Source: Actinomucor elegans
Lineage: Eukaryota; Mucoromycota; Mucoromycetes; Mucorales; Mucoraceae
Length of the DNA: 64,000 nt
Assembly (NCBI GenBank): GCA_026027325.1
Contig: JAMSLZ010000003.1
Location: 992,001-1,056,000, forward strand
Direction: 5' to 3'
Numbering within the stretch: the first letter of the stretch is position 1; every line of letters begins with the position of its first letter. Of the stretch, positions 12,261 to 26,082 are shown one piece after another. Below the pieces are notes generated by a model. It did not search any database. It was not told the DNA's origin and saw only the letters and a program-made list of their open reading frames with translations. The translations under genes were made by a program, and so were the position numbers.

Positions 12261-14447
12261 TTAAATACGCGGTTTTGAGGTGGGGCGCGTCGAGTCTTCT
12301 GTTTCCTGGCGTTCTCTTTTTCCTAAGAACATAGATAAGGTTAAATAAAAGCAAGTCATTTATATTGTAACACCTTACCAGAACGTCTTCTTGGTGTCTC
12401 GGTAATAAGCTCACTTTTAGCTACAATGGTCAATGTTAGTTTAGATAACCAAAAGATAAGGTGGCTAAATATTTACCATCGTTCATATCACTGATAAAGC
12501 TAGACAGTTTGGCATCAATGTCTGTAAATGAGCCACTAAGAAACTGCTTGATAGATTCGATTGATTCACGGTGCTTTTGTTGGTTTGCCCGATCTTTCTC
12601 TTTCATATCTAATTCCTTTTGTTTAAACTCTTCTTTCAGTTCTAATTCTTTCAACTTGGTTTCTTCTGCCATCTTCTTTTCGCGTGCAGCAAACTCTCTT
12701 TTGAGTTTCTCTATCTCTGTTATATACTGCTTCTTCATCTTGGACACACTGATATCATGTTCAACAATCAACTTGTCCTTTTCTTTTTTCTCTAGATTCA
12801 ACGCATCCTCCGTTTCTCGTATCCGAGACATAACAGCGCTTATTTTACGATCTGCTCTTTCTTTATTTTCTTGTTGTGCCTGCAAAAGATGACTGTTGGT
12901 GGTTTGTAAATTACTGTTATTATCCTTGAGTTGCTGCAATTCCTGTTCTTTTGCATCGTATTGTCTCTTTGTCTGATATACGCCATGCTTTTCATAATTA
13001 ACGCGCAATTCTTCTTGTAGTTGATCAATAGTTCGTAGTAAAGAGTCAACACGTCGTTCGTGATTGATATGGTGGTTGCGTTGTGGCTTGTTACAAATGC
13101 CTTTGGCATGACTGGCATAATCTAACGTGTTTCTAATCTCTTCTTGATTTTGTTGGGATGGAGAGACGGTAGCAATAATACACGTCTTAGTGCGTCCACC
13201 GAGGGAATCCTTGAGTAAACGGGTTAACTTACTTTCGCGATAGGGTATATGAGGTGTTTTATCCACGAGACTGTTAATAACACGACCAAGAGTGAGTAAA
13301 CTACGATTGATGGAAGCAGCTTCGCGTGCTCGCATATTGACTGAGCCTGCACTTTTACTGTTTTCTGAGCCAGCCAGATCCACAAGATTCAATTTACCCA
13401 CTTTAAATACGTCTAATCCTTCCGATGTCTTTTCTTGCATGTATATTGTAATAGTAAAGATACAATGGGATCGACTAAGTACATAAGTCAATAAAAAAAA
13501 GGCAAACATAGATCACTAAAGCTAAATGAGTTTTTTTTACCTCGATTTTTCATTGCATTTGGTTGCTGCTGTCATTCGCTTTTTAACACCTGCTTTCATG
13601 ATTTCTAGACCTTGAGATGCTGAGGAAATGAGCTGCTCTTGGATATTCTGCACTTTGATACCAGTGCCGTCTCGATCTTCAAAGATGTTTAAAGGCTTTT
13701 GATCGTCTGAAGCACATAGTAAATCACGCAGCTCTTCATTATAAAGTTCTAGCATGGATACCATGACATGATGTTTTTTGCCTCTTAATCCAGGATCCTC
13801 AAATAAATTGTAAATGGTACGTGGAATGATACCAGCGTTCTTTCCGTATCCTCCGGCTGATGTTTCACCTAGATCACCTTCCATTGTGTATGTCTTGCCG
13901 GTTCCTGTTTGTCCATAAGCAAAAATCGTGCAACTAAATCTGAACTAGAGGGTCAATTATGAATAACAAGAACAAAGAGCAATTTTTTTTTACCCTTTAA
14001 TGACATCCTCCATGATCGGCGCGGCTATTTTACTGTATACATCTTCTTGGGTCGCTTCTTCTTTAAATACGCAATCAAACTTATAAATTGTATTGTTTGT
14101 ATTTAACAAAACAGCTTTGTTGGCACTGTCGGTATCGTTGTTAGGTTCCATATATTCCAAGATAGTTGGTATTGATGTAGAAGAACCAGATACAGTCTTT
14201 CCTCTATAAATGCCATGAGTAGATAGTTTAATTGATTATTATCTTATGTATGCGATATATCTACTTACTTGCAGCGAAGCACAACTTGGATTTTGGAGTC
14301 GCCTTCAATGCCTACAGACGATGCTCTGCCTATAGACGATGCTCTACTGGCTGGCCTAGAAGAGTTGGGTTGCAGACGCGGAATGGCAGAATGCTGTACC
14401 TGTGTTGGGACGGGCGGTTTTTTCATCACTCGTTTGGTTTGAAGCAT
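12261..14447 (-). CDS. Kinesin-5 (BimC/Eg5 family) motor, short-tailed
   Basis: Plus-end-directed mitotic motor that cross-links and slides spindle microtubules. Six exons (14447-14269, 14203-13994, 13939-13541, 13474-12477, 12420-12379, 12322-12261) give 629 residues. Motor motifs are [11 protein letters not shown] (P-loop, about 137-147), NEKSSRSH (switch I), VDLAGSE (switch II) and [17 protein letters not shown]. The neck region [15 protein letters not shown] is the kinesin-5 pattern (GVY-x-S/T-x-E/R). The stalk is coiled coil for about 150 residues. Kinesin-5 proteins are normally about 1,000 residues with a central bipolar assembly domain; here only about 230 residues follow the neck. 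The C-terminal TETPRRRSG recalls the CDK-phosphorylated BimC box. It may be a diverged paralogue that cannot form tetramers. Confidence 0.88.
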
Positions 14448-15671
14448 TATAATAAATAGGCAAAAACTAAATATTCAGTAGGTACGTCTGTAATATGAAG
14501 GTAATGCAAGAATGAAAGAAGAAAAAAGGTTCGTTTGGGTAACAAAAAGTTTTTTGAGGCACGAATTCAATAGCTCTTTTTTGCACTTGAAATGACTGCT
14601 ATTTGATTTTGTAAGGTATTACCTTTTACGTTGCGATGCGTTGATCACTTTGTATTTGGACTGTAGTAATTCGTTTTTTGAAGCGCAGTTTATAATATAG
14701 GGTTTATTATTTTTACAAGCGACTGTTCATATACACATGTATCAATTGAGTTGTTTTGATATGAAAAATTCAAATTATCACCATAAAATAGAGGTTCTCA
14801 TTATCAAAGAAAAGCAGATGACCTTTAAACCGTCAGATGAGCCTGTGTAAATTTAGTAAGATTTTACGTCTGCATAGGTCACTTTTCAGCATATGAAAAT
14901 TGTGTCACCTGTTGTTCAAAAGCGTTAAGATTCAAGAACAATTACTAATATAAAGGGAAAGCGCGCATCCGATTATTTCGGTATATTTTTATAGATACTC
15001 TTGATGTGGTAATAGGCATGTCAACCTATCTTGAGTATAGATCACTAATTAGATGCGACATTTCCCCAGGATCGGCCTTGAGATCTGTAGATCATTAGAT
15101 TTAGTTGAGATGAAAAGACAGATATTATCTACTTATGAGGCTATTAGATATAAATACAAGACCAACACTTGGAAGTTTAGAAAAGTGTATCGATTAATCC
15201 AGCATATAAGTACTAATATTTCTGCGTCAAAACGAAGCTGAATTGGTATGTGTCGAACCAACTGGTAAACTTTGGCGAGAGTAATTCGAGATACACTATT
15301 TATCAGTTTCCTTTACTAAATCACTTAAAGTTTCTCCTCGTGCAACTATCCTCGATACAAGTCAAAGAATACAATGATAATATTTTACTAGTTGCATAGA
15401 AGCTGACAGGAGACGATTCAGTAAATTTATACTTGGGAATGAGCTGCTGAACTATTTAGACCTTTGTTTAGCTGCTGCATATACAATACATGTATTACTT
15501 TAATGATTAGTAGTAAATTGTATAATGTGATGTATATCGTGAGGAAACTTTCACTAAGACGTAATCAAGTAAATTACCACCAGAGCTCAATCAAGAAAGC
15601 ATGATATATAGTGTTAGTGATATTACAGCTTTTTATTACTATTATTTTGATATTATTAAGCTTGAAATCCT
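14448..15671. other. Intergenic region, 1.2 kb, with a dispersed-repeat copy
   Basis: Holds the kinesin promoter and the 3' region of the Slm1-like gene. A copy of the dispersed repeat lies at 15050-15095. The 62-codon plus-strand frame starting in it (15053) is judged non-coding. Confidence 0.55.
15050..15095 (+). repeat. Dispersed intergenic repeat, copy
   Basis: Contains TAGATGCGACATTTCCCCAG, then GATCGGCCTTGAGATCTGTA and GATCATTAG. The upstream block TTGAGTATAGATCACTAATT is shared in order and spacing with the copies at 6912 and 60722. Confidence 0.6.
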
Positions 15672-17695
15672 TCAGATATTCAACTGAGGAGAGTAAAGCT
15701 TTGGTTTCAAAGCATTTGGTATATCCAAGTAGGCGTTATCAGCAGGAGGAGATTGTGGCGGAGGTATCACAGGAGCTATAACTGGTAATGGTGGCGGATG
15801 AAGACTGTTGTCATTTACTGAAAGGCTTGCTTGAGCATTGTTCGCTACTATCTTTTCAATTGGAGAAGGTGGAGGCGTAGTTACTTGATCTTGCGCTTGA
15901 AGCGGTTGTTTCAGAGAAGGTGTCATTAATTCAGGAGAAGTACGTAAGCTACTTCCTGCTGAGCTATTAAGTGGTGGACTTGTCATCAACGTGGTATTTT
16001 TTAGATGCAATATAGCATCCAATGGTCTCACAGCTACATCAATGAGTAACTTGGTCCAAATAACCATATCTTCAATTCTAAACGTTCGAAATACAAAGGA
16101 TTTATCACGCTGTAATATAGATCCAGGACGTTGGATCTCAAAGGAATAATGGCCGGATGGTTTGGGTTGAGTTTGCTCATACAAATTCAACTGACTGATG
16201 TCCACTCCAGGGATGATGGTGGATCCAGGCACATAGATGGAATATTCGGGCGACACCTTATCATTGAGTTTGAACTGATGCATAAATCCAGCTGTTGTAA
16301 GAGCGTTAGTTTACCAGTATGCACTTATAGTTTGTCTTACATTCGGTTAATACGAAAAATCGTTGAGTGTATTTATTTAAAACACCAGATCGACGCTCAA
16401 GTTCACCTTTGTGAAGAGTCATAACCAATGGATCATTTTTGCAAGCATAGTTGATATTAAGGTAATGCTTTAGAAGAAAAGTATCCATCACCAAGCTCTT
16501 ACTATGATTAGCTACGAAAGTATCCCAGTTATCAGTGACAGCATTGTTTAATGATGCTTGCAGGCTTGCGAGCTTGTCTTCTTGAATCAGATCGGGACGT
16601 TCGAAACCAACTGTAAATGCTTGTTCCACAGCTTTCATAACACGGGTTTCAAAGTCATGCATCGCTCGTTGAACAGGCACCATCAGTAATCTTAATCTAT
16701 TCTCTTCATCTACTTCTCGTTTCAATTGCCTCAGAACATCTATACACATATAGGTTAGTTTACTCTATAAAGTTTTCTATTATATACCTACATAAATTGG
16801 CTAACCAAGGATCATTTGTCAGCTGAGAGCCTTGTTCAATTGTGCGACGCGCTTCTTCACAAGCAGCCTTTAGCTGTGTCATTAGATTAACAGTAACCTG
16901 AGCGCGTTTCAGAAACTCTTGAATATTTAGATCCGGTCTGTTCTTGAGCGTCTTTAGGTGCATCTGACACTCTTTTCGAAACTTTTCCAATATGGGAATT
17001 TGCACCTTCAAGCGTTGGCTAAAATCTTTCATTGATGCCAAGTCCGCAGTGTAACCTTGTTGCTTGTTTAACCCCTCGCTTTTGCTGGCTTTCATCAAGT
17101 TGCCAGAGGATTTTTGAGATTTGATACTGAGGCGTACTGTATCTGATATCCAAGTGCATATCAACGAAAGGAATGTGTCCCATGATTCGTAACGTTTGAT
17201 AATCACTTCAGCTCGATTCAAGCTGGTACTTGTAGATTTGACATGACTGCCAGGTCTGGGTAAAGTGGATTTAGATACTAACATACCTTGTTTGAATAAA
17301 TTGAGATCAAGTCCATTAGTGGTTTTGTATCGTCTAGAAGCAGGTTGAGAAGAGGATGGACTGTTTCTTATTTTGGGCAGACTAGTTGAACTGGATGCTA
17401 TTGGATCTACATTGCTTGTCAGGTACGAAACAGTAGAAGGATCGCCTTGAATATTATTATGGCTTGTAGAAGAAACATGCCGTTCCATAGTATAGCTCGT
17501 AGGTGAATAGGCACTATTGGCTGATTCCTTATGAACCGATGGATTGAGTGCATAGAGTGGGGTTATTTTCTTTGTTGGACCCTCCTCGATAGAGGATGCA
17601 TCCAATAACTCAGTAGGAGGCATCAAGTCAAAATGCTCTACAAATCTACTAAGCGGTTTAATCTTTGCAAGCTCCTCTTTCGTCCTTAAAGACAT
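15672..17695 (-). CDS. Slm1/Slm2-like BAR and PH domain protein
   Basis: Three exons (17695-16792, 16739-16341, 16291-15672) join to 640 residues. Residues 1-150 are Ser/Thr-rich. A helical region follows (about 165-430), with the SWDTFLSLICTWISDTVRLS start and later PVQRAMHDFETRVMKAVEQ, the layout of the BAR-like domain of yeast Slm1/Slm2. Then comes a PH domain (GELERRSGVLNKYTQRFFVL ... SGFMHQFKLND ... YSIYVPGSTI ... WTKLLIDV) of the fungal type that binds PI(4,5)P2. The C-terminus is Pro-rich (PPPLPVIAPVIPPPQSPP), a likely SH3 ligand. By family knowledge it would act at the plasma membrane in eisosomes downstream of TORC2. The exon 1/2 junction was chosen to keep frame (LANLYVLRQLK). Confidence 0.75.
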
Positions 17696-17820
17696 ACTAA
17701 TACTGAGAAGAAGAGAGAGAGAAAAAAGAGCACAAGATAATTAGATTACACGCACGTAATATAAACAGAGCTACAAGTTGTATCACAAGTATTATTCCAT
17801 AAGAAACACCTTATTGTTCA

Positions 17821-18470
17821 TTACAAAAATTTTATTTTTAAACGTTCTGCTTCAATCTTCATTGCTTCAATTGTTCTAGGCACCCTGTCCTTGTCTTCAA
17901 TGCCGTTTTGATACCACTCTGAAAAGCGCTTGGGTATAATATGTAAATGAACGTGAGGCACCTTCTTTCTTGTTACTAAAGTGTATTTCACTGCGTAATT
18001 TGGACTTACTGTTTGGCCAGCCTCTTTCCCATCTTGGATTAACCATATAAGGCCATTCCTTGTATGAGGATATTCTTTTTCTAAGGCTTTCATGATGTGC
18101 CTAGCCGATTCTGTTAGGTCGATAACCTATTTTCATTTTTTTTATGAACTTTACGAAAGTCACATGCTTAATATATGCGCTACTAACCTCCTCTGTAGTT
18201 AGAAGCGAATATCTAGATACTACTCTTTTAGGCACAATTAGAACATCTAAACAGAAAAGGGTTACTACATTACTATTATTCTAAAAATGCGCGTCGTTCA
18301 CATACGTCCGCTGGGAGTGATATATTAGCGAGAGAATCAATAAAAATCAAACAACAAGAACTTTACGGTACAATAGGCTTTAGATTAACAAGCCCAATAG
18401 TTAATTCGCTTTCGTAGAATACTTCAGAACTTGAAATGTTAAATCGACCAAATTTGAAACTTTGACTCAT
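17821..18470 (-). CDS. FHIT-like diadenosine polyphosphate hydrolase (HIT family)
   Basis: Hydrolyses Ap3A/Ap4A-type dinucleotides using a His triad. Five exons, 18470-18367, 18310-18306, 18246-18188, 18126-18010 and 17961-17821, give 141 residues, the usual FHIT size. The triad is HVHLH (residues 98-102) in GQTVPHVHLHIIPKR; the N-terminal half has LKPIVPGHVLIVPKR. The second exon is only 5 nt (CGGAC). Without it the P-G-H codons are lost and the frame breaks. With it, both flanking introns (56 and 59 nt) have GT donors and AG acceptors. Intron 4 must be spliced to join GQTV to PHVHLH. It is transcribed in the same direction as the Slm1-like gene 125 bp downstream. Fungal homologue: Hnt2/Aph1 type. 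Confidence 0.9.
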
Positions 18471-19315
18471 CGTTGAGGAAAAAAAAAGTAATTCTTTTTT
18501 CGCGATATTGAGTTTAGGAATATCTTCGCACACCACCTTTTTTTTTATTGAAAATGATAGTTCTTACAGATACAGTAGTTCATTCCAAAAAAAAAAAAAA
18601 AAAAAAAAAAAAAGATCCCAAGGGCATTACCAGACATTCTAGTTTAATGTGGCATCTCATAACTGTCTAGTACATATCCAGAATGGGCTACTGTATCCAT
18701 TAAAATTGGTATCATACTGAAATTCAATAAACATACTTCATTTCTGGGATTAGCTACATTTTATTAAATCTAGATTTAATGATTAATAGATCTTACGACA
18801 AATAGTTTAATCTCACTTTTGAATAGTGTTCCATTCTTAGAATTAACACATTGAAAAATATTATTTGAAAGAAAATGTATAGCAATTGGGTTATAAAGAG
18901 CTTGCACTTTTCTCAATTGACCTTGATCCAGTTATCGCATCTGCAGCGTATTCCATGCTTAAAACGAGCAGCTATTGCAATACCAGGAATACCAGTGGAA
19001 GCTGTGTAAGTGATGAATTGAACTACCATTCACTCACATTAATAATGATATTCATTAATCTCTTTATTTTCATTAGTTAGTGCAACGTAACTGCTTATAT
19101 AATTAATAAAGTTCAACAAGTATAATCAGATAAGAAACACGCTTTACTATGATATATTTTTGATTTTTTATATATTTATTTAACAATTGTGTGAATAAGC
19201 TTTTTTAAACTTTGCTGTAGATTGAAAATAGGTGGGAAGTTTATTATGGTAAGCGAAGGAAAATTTAACAAGAAATGGAAGTGTAGAAATGAAGAGAAAG
19301 AAAGAAAGAGAGAGT
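18471..19315. other. Intergenic region between Cdc48 3' end and FHIT promoter
   Basis: Contains an A25-type tract (18588-18613) directly followed by a minus-strand copy of the dispersed repeat (about 18633-18700). No gene seen; the short plus-strand frame at 18886 has no family features. Confidence 0.55.
18633..18700 (-). repeat. Dispersed intergenic repeat, degenerate copy
   Basis: On the minus strand: CCCATTCTGGATATGTACTA, then GAGATGCCACATTAAAC. The block order CATTCTG-GATATG then GATGCNACATT matches the copies at 25812 and 60722. Confidence 0.5.
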
Positions 19316-22094
<2,779 letters not shown>

Positions 22095-22194
22095 TATTCT
22101 TCTTGTCTTCGGTTAAAAAAATAAGGAGAGATAAAAAGAAAAGAACAAGAGAATGGATTCTTTCAATCCAACATATCGTTAATCTTTTCCTAGT

Positions 22195-22350
22195 ACGCGT
22201 AACGCATTATACTGCACTACACGTCATCATGTTCTATACTCCAATCAAACAGCGTCACAATTCAAAAGCGAACATGCTGGAATTTTCCCTTTATTTTAGT
22301 CATATTACTTACTACGCGTTTCTCTCCTGCTTGGTGCTTCAATGACGCGT
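22195..22350. promoter_or_regulatory. Three ACGCGT boxes upstream of CDC48
   Basis: ACGCGT at 22195-22200, 22314-22319 and 22345-22350, with a related TACGCGCAG at about 22381. The hexamer is rare in such AT-rich DNA, so three in 156 bp of a promoter is notable. They lie 100-260 bp upstream of the CDC48 start codon and downstream of the SWIM-protein stop. Confidence 0.45.
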
Positions 22351-22502
22351 ACTTGATATATACTTGTTGGTTGTACTAGACTACGCGCAGTATAGGTCAA
22401 GAATGAAGCAACAGGAGTACAGTTAAAAAAAATCCTTTTTTTTTTCTCGCAAAGTATCTTTATATTCAATAAGCTTTGAACATGATATACTATTCAAGTA
22501 TT

Positions 22503-22946
22503 CTACTCTTCCTCCGAGGAAGAAGAAATCGATATGACTTCAGGATCATTTTTCTTTATTGAAGCCATTAGGGTCTCCAAAGCTCTGCTCTGTAAATTCT
22601 TCGATCGTCTACGAGGAATGATCAATTTTGATGATTGTGGTTTTTCTTCTTTGGTTATTGAAACTATCGGAGCACCATTCGATAATTGTTGCATTTCCTC
22701 GCTGGGGAACCTAATTGCCCCACTTGTGTAATTGCAGAGGATCTGCATGTGTACGCAAGCCAATTGCTTCTTACAACTGCATTGTTGAATGATGTTCTGT
22801 TCATTCACGAATATTACAAAAAAGCTACGAGAACCATAGCTCTGCGTATGCTGTACCGTCCAATAACCACAATGGTGAATGCCATCATGATTTAAAGGTG
22901 GTGTTATCACCTTTGCTTTTTCTAAACTATCCGACACGTAATTCAT
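22503..22946 (-). CDS. Small SWIM-type zinc-finger protein with a C-terminal SUMO-interacting-like motif
   Basis: A single-exon frame of 147 residues from an ATG at 22946. The centre has CSCKKQLACVHMQIL (near residue 56), matching the SWIM zinc-binding pattern CxC-x(n)-CxH. A basic patch IIPRRRSKNLQSR follows. The protein ends in EVISISSSSEEE, which has the form of a SUMO-interacting motif (hydrophobic V-I-S-I core, then serines and acids that CK2 could phosphorylate). SWIM domains are known in transposases, ubiquitin ligases and recombination factors such as Sws1, but the remaining sequence was not recognised. A protein- or DNA-binding nuclear role linked to SUMO is inference. The plus-strand frames here are shadows. 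Confidence 0.6.
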   Translation of the reverse strand: MNYVSDSLEKAKVITPPLNHDGIHHCGYWTVQHTQSYGSRSFFVIFVNEQNIIQQCSCKKQLACVHMQILCNYTSGAIRFPSEEMQQLSNGAPIVSITKEEKPQSSKLIIPRRRSKNLQSRALETLMASIKKNDPEVISISSSSEEE

Positions 22947-24031
22947 ATATATATATCAGAAAAAGCATATCGATAAATATACAGAAGGCGCTTGGCGCCT
23001 TATTGGCAGCCACAGAGATTTACATGTCGATCAAATTATGCAAGAAATATTGACACATAGCTAATGTGATACAGAAATATGCTTGCCATTAAATTATTGA
23101 CTGTAGTGTGGTTTGGTTAGATTATTTATTAAATGAAACCTCTCATTTTAAGGATAAAGTGTACTAACATAGAGCAAAAAAAAAAAAAAAAAAAAAAAAA
23201 AGGCTGAAACAATGCACATACAGTAACTTGTTGACAATTACAGCCTATTATTTGTGTTTTAGTTCAACAAAGTTTCTATACAATGGATGCAGCAGTCCAT
23301 TTGAAGTACGAAATAATTGTCAGATGTGGCTTGAAATTGACATTTATCCAGAGATCCATGACTCTATCGATCTAGATCATACATCTAGAATGCTTGCGAT
23401 TTATAACCAATGGCTCAATATGACATTCCTAGCACTAGAGAAAAAACAGAAGCTTTAGTACTATCGGAAACCTCTTGTAAGCAAAAGTTGGTCATCAGAT
23501 ACCTCATCAAAACGAAATCGCTCGAGTGCAGAGATATTAAATTGAGGTCAAAATCAGAAATTTCCTTGGACATTCTCTCAGATTCAAATTTTCAAGCAGT
23601 TTAGAGATTTATTTATTTTTTTTTTAAAAAAAAGAAGTTCAATATATCAGAGAGTATAATATAAACCCGTTTTATTTGTGAGTTTTATTGCGAATTATGT
23701 ATGTATTTCTAAATTTTCAAATTACTACTTATTGTCAACAATAATTAACTGGACTGTTATCGAGGGAAAGCACACGGAGTAACATTGTCCATTGATAAAA
23801 TAATTACTCAATTGAACTCAATTGAACCGAATTTGATATTAAGCAGCATCGAACAAGCTGCAGCATAGCCCTTAATACCATACCGCAGTGTTTTTCATTC
23901 TTCTCAACGATCATTTTTGAAGCTCCAGTCATCAATCTATAGTAGTAGTGAGGATGACTCAAGTAATGTTATACGCTCTTTCAATTATAATGGTACAGTC
24001 TAAGCAGCTTTTTTTTATTATCACCAAAAGG
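22947..24031. other. Intergenic region with repeat copy, A tract and T/A-run
   Basis: Holds a short perfect hairpin (AAGGCGC-TTG-GCGCCTT, 22985-23001), an A25-type tract (about 23177-23201), a copy of the dispersed repeat (about 23319-23390), and a T-then-A homopolymer run near 23611-23634 like those by the repeat copies at 43890 and 62100. Two short plus-strand frames (23228-23604) overlap the repeat and are judged non-coding. Confidence 0.5.
23319..23390 (+). repeat. Dispersed intergenic repeat, degenerate copy
   Basis: GTCAGATGTGGCTTGAAATT, then GACATTTATCCAGAGATCCA and a GATCTAGATC palindrome. Followed about 220 bp later by a T-run/A-run. Confidence 0.45.
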
Positions 24032-24775
24032 TTATCGTTTCGAGCTAGGGTTCCATTCACCAGGTGTAAATGTATCACCATGTCCTGAAGGTTGTGTTGA
24101 CTTGGTCTTTTCTTCCTCTTTGGCAGCTTCTATAGATGAAATGACAGGCCATCAATACCACGCTTTTTAAGATTACCCATTTGATCCTTACCTCTTTCTA
24201 ATAAAGCTAAACGATCCACTTCTTTCTGCTCCTCTTCTTGAATCTTTTGTAATTCCATCTTGCGCTATGATATACCACATTAATCCATGGTTGTTTTGAA
24301 TATGTAAGTCGGCTTTACCTGTGCCCATTCATCTTCCAATACCTTAGCTCTGCCTTGGACAAGAGCTCTTCTCTTTTCTTCTTGCACAAGTTCCTCAATA
24401 GTAGGAGCTACATTACGTGTGTGTCTCAGCCAAGCTTGCCATTGAACTGGTTATATAGATTGATTAGTCAGACAGATTTAGAAACAGACATCTACAATCT
24501 TACCTGGAAGCTTATTTTGATGGAATACTGTCAAATCCTCTTGTCTATTATCAATCATTTGTACCCAGCGTTTCATTCTACCACCTTTTAAAGATTATGA
24601 GTAAGAAATTGAGACGGATCTGTTTTTTTTTGTTTCTACCTAAAGGGTTGGGACAATCCCAGTATTCATTGCCCTTCAAATCGTAACCGACAAGCGCGTG
24701 TTTCTTCCAAGGGAATCGAGTGCATTTATAAGATAGTGCAAGTTTTTGATACAGTGATGTAACAGGTTTTGACAT
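24032..24775 (-). CDS. NDUFAF2/NDUFA12-family complex I assembly factor-like protein
   Basis: Five exons (24775-24640, 24584-24504, 24446-24319, 24264-24192, 24129-24032) give 171 residues. The N-terminal half is the NDUFA12/B17.2 fold: HALVGYDLKGNEYWDCPNP, then GGRMKRWVQMI, then the Trp-rich VQWQAWLRHTR. The C-terminal half is a charged helix (EELVQEEKRRALVQGRAKV...) and a tail ending GEWNPSSKR. The long charged extension fits NDUFAF2 (mimitin), which binds a late complex I assembly intermediate in the mitochondrial matrix, better than the structural subunit NDUFA12; this choice is inference. The reading frame needs all four introns. Confidence 0.8.
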
Positions 24776-25901
24776 TTGAGTTTATAGAGTAGGGGGTGTG
24801 TGCGTGTGCAAGGTGAGATCAATGAGTGAGTCGTGAAAAGAGTATACAGTATAATTCGATCGGGCCTTCAAAAATGGCCTGCGGTATAATATGTGCACCC
24901 TTTTCAACTAACTATCCTATTCTGACAGCTGTTTCATTGATTCTAATCCAAGCCATTATGAAGAGATCTGTCTATAATAGAATGATCATGTTTGATGTAT
25001 AATGGACAGAGCTATAACTCAATTTAATTGCCCAAACTTATGGAAAAGAAGTTATAGTAGCCATCAAAACCTCAGTCTATAACAATGTTTTATAACTACG
25101 TGATGTCGGTTTATGACAATGCCAACCATCAAAGGCTTGACTCATAGCAATAGTAACTGTTCAAAACACTGTAGATTCAGCGCTTTACCTAACAACGTCA
25201 CATTAAGACAGTTGAAATACCCCTAATGTAGTCTGCCCTTATAGAAGCAATAGACATTGATAGATATATGTACTGTAGGTTAGTATGGTTCCTTAGTAGT
25301 ATTTTTATGCTTGTCTGCTTTAGCTGTTCTTCCCCCCCCCCCTTTGTTCTATAAAATACCAATAGAATATTAGCATGCTCAGCTTATCGAATCGCTGGAG
25401 ATTAAAGTAACCAATTATCGATATCCTCCTTCCTGCTGCTTGACAAATCTATTAAATTTTCAAGAACATGTACAGCAAAATGATAAAGATGTAACATTCG
25501 GGAATTATATAGAATCGGGGGGGGGGGAAGGTCCCTTTAGTTTAACAAGTTGTTTAATTTATATGCATTAAGTGATTCAATCCTCAAAAAAACGCCGATT
25601 ACAAGAGTTATTTCCCGGTTTAGGTCAATTCCGTTGTTAAACTGGTGTCATTCGAAAAAAAAAGGTGCGATTATCTACAAGCTTTATTAATATTACAAAA
25701 TCTTAATATATCTGTAGTTTAGTAGACTATGCTTTTGATTTTTTGAGATATCTAAGCATAAATGTTGATAATAACGGGACTTCAAAAATAGCATGGCGCT
25801 TAATCATCTCTTCATTCAATGTCGCATCAGATCAGTCATCCGTATTCAGAATAGAGTGGCTGCATCATTAACTAATTACAATTTTTTTTTTTGTTCCATT
25901 G

Positions 25902-25943
<42 letters not shown>

Positions 25944-26082
25944 TATATTTGTTAGCCCTTTAAATGCGTTACAGTTCAATTGAGAACCAACATGCATTGA
26001 TTTAGCTTGTTGGGATTCTCTTATATGGATAAAAACGTTCACGTAGTTATTGTATTATATTTGTGTGTGTGTTTTTCGCAAG
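24776..26082. other. Intergenic region, 1.3 kb, poly-C, poly-G and poly-T runs
   Basis: No gene seen. Notable are a C10 run (about 25333), a G9 run (about 25517), a T30-type tract (about 25907-25940) and one minus-strand copy of the dispersed repeat (25812-25870). Confidence 0.55.
25812..25870 (-). repeat. Dispersed intergenic repeat, copy
   Basis: Minus strand: CACTCTATTCTGAATACGGA, then GATCTGATGCGACATTGAAT and GAAGAGAT. This shares the CATTCTGARTAYGGA and AGATGCGACATTGAA blocks with 60722. Confidence 0.6.

Noticed and set aside
14296..14345. Direct repeat ACGATGCTCTGCC/ACGATGCTCTACT in the kinesin N-terminus
   Set aside because: It is coding (repeated RASS-G residues) and too short to be more than local slippage.
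22985..23001. Perfect 7-bp hairpin AAGGCGC/GCGCCTT
   Set aside because: Single short hairpin with no T tract or conserved context; not enough to call a terminator or regulatory RNA.
25333..25525. Poly-C and poly-G runs as possible G-quadruplex or LTR marks
   Set aside because: Single homopolymer runs without repeated partners, primer-binding site or target duplication.
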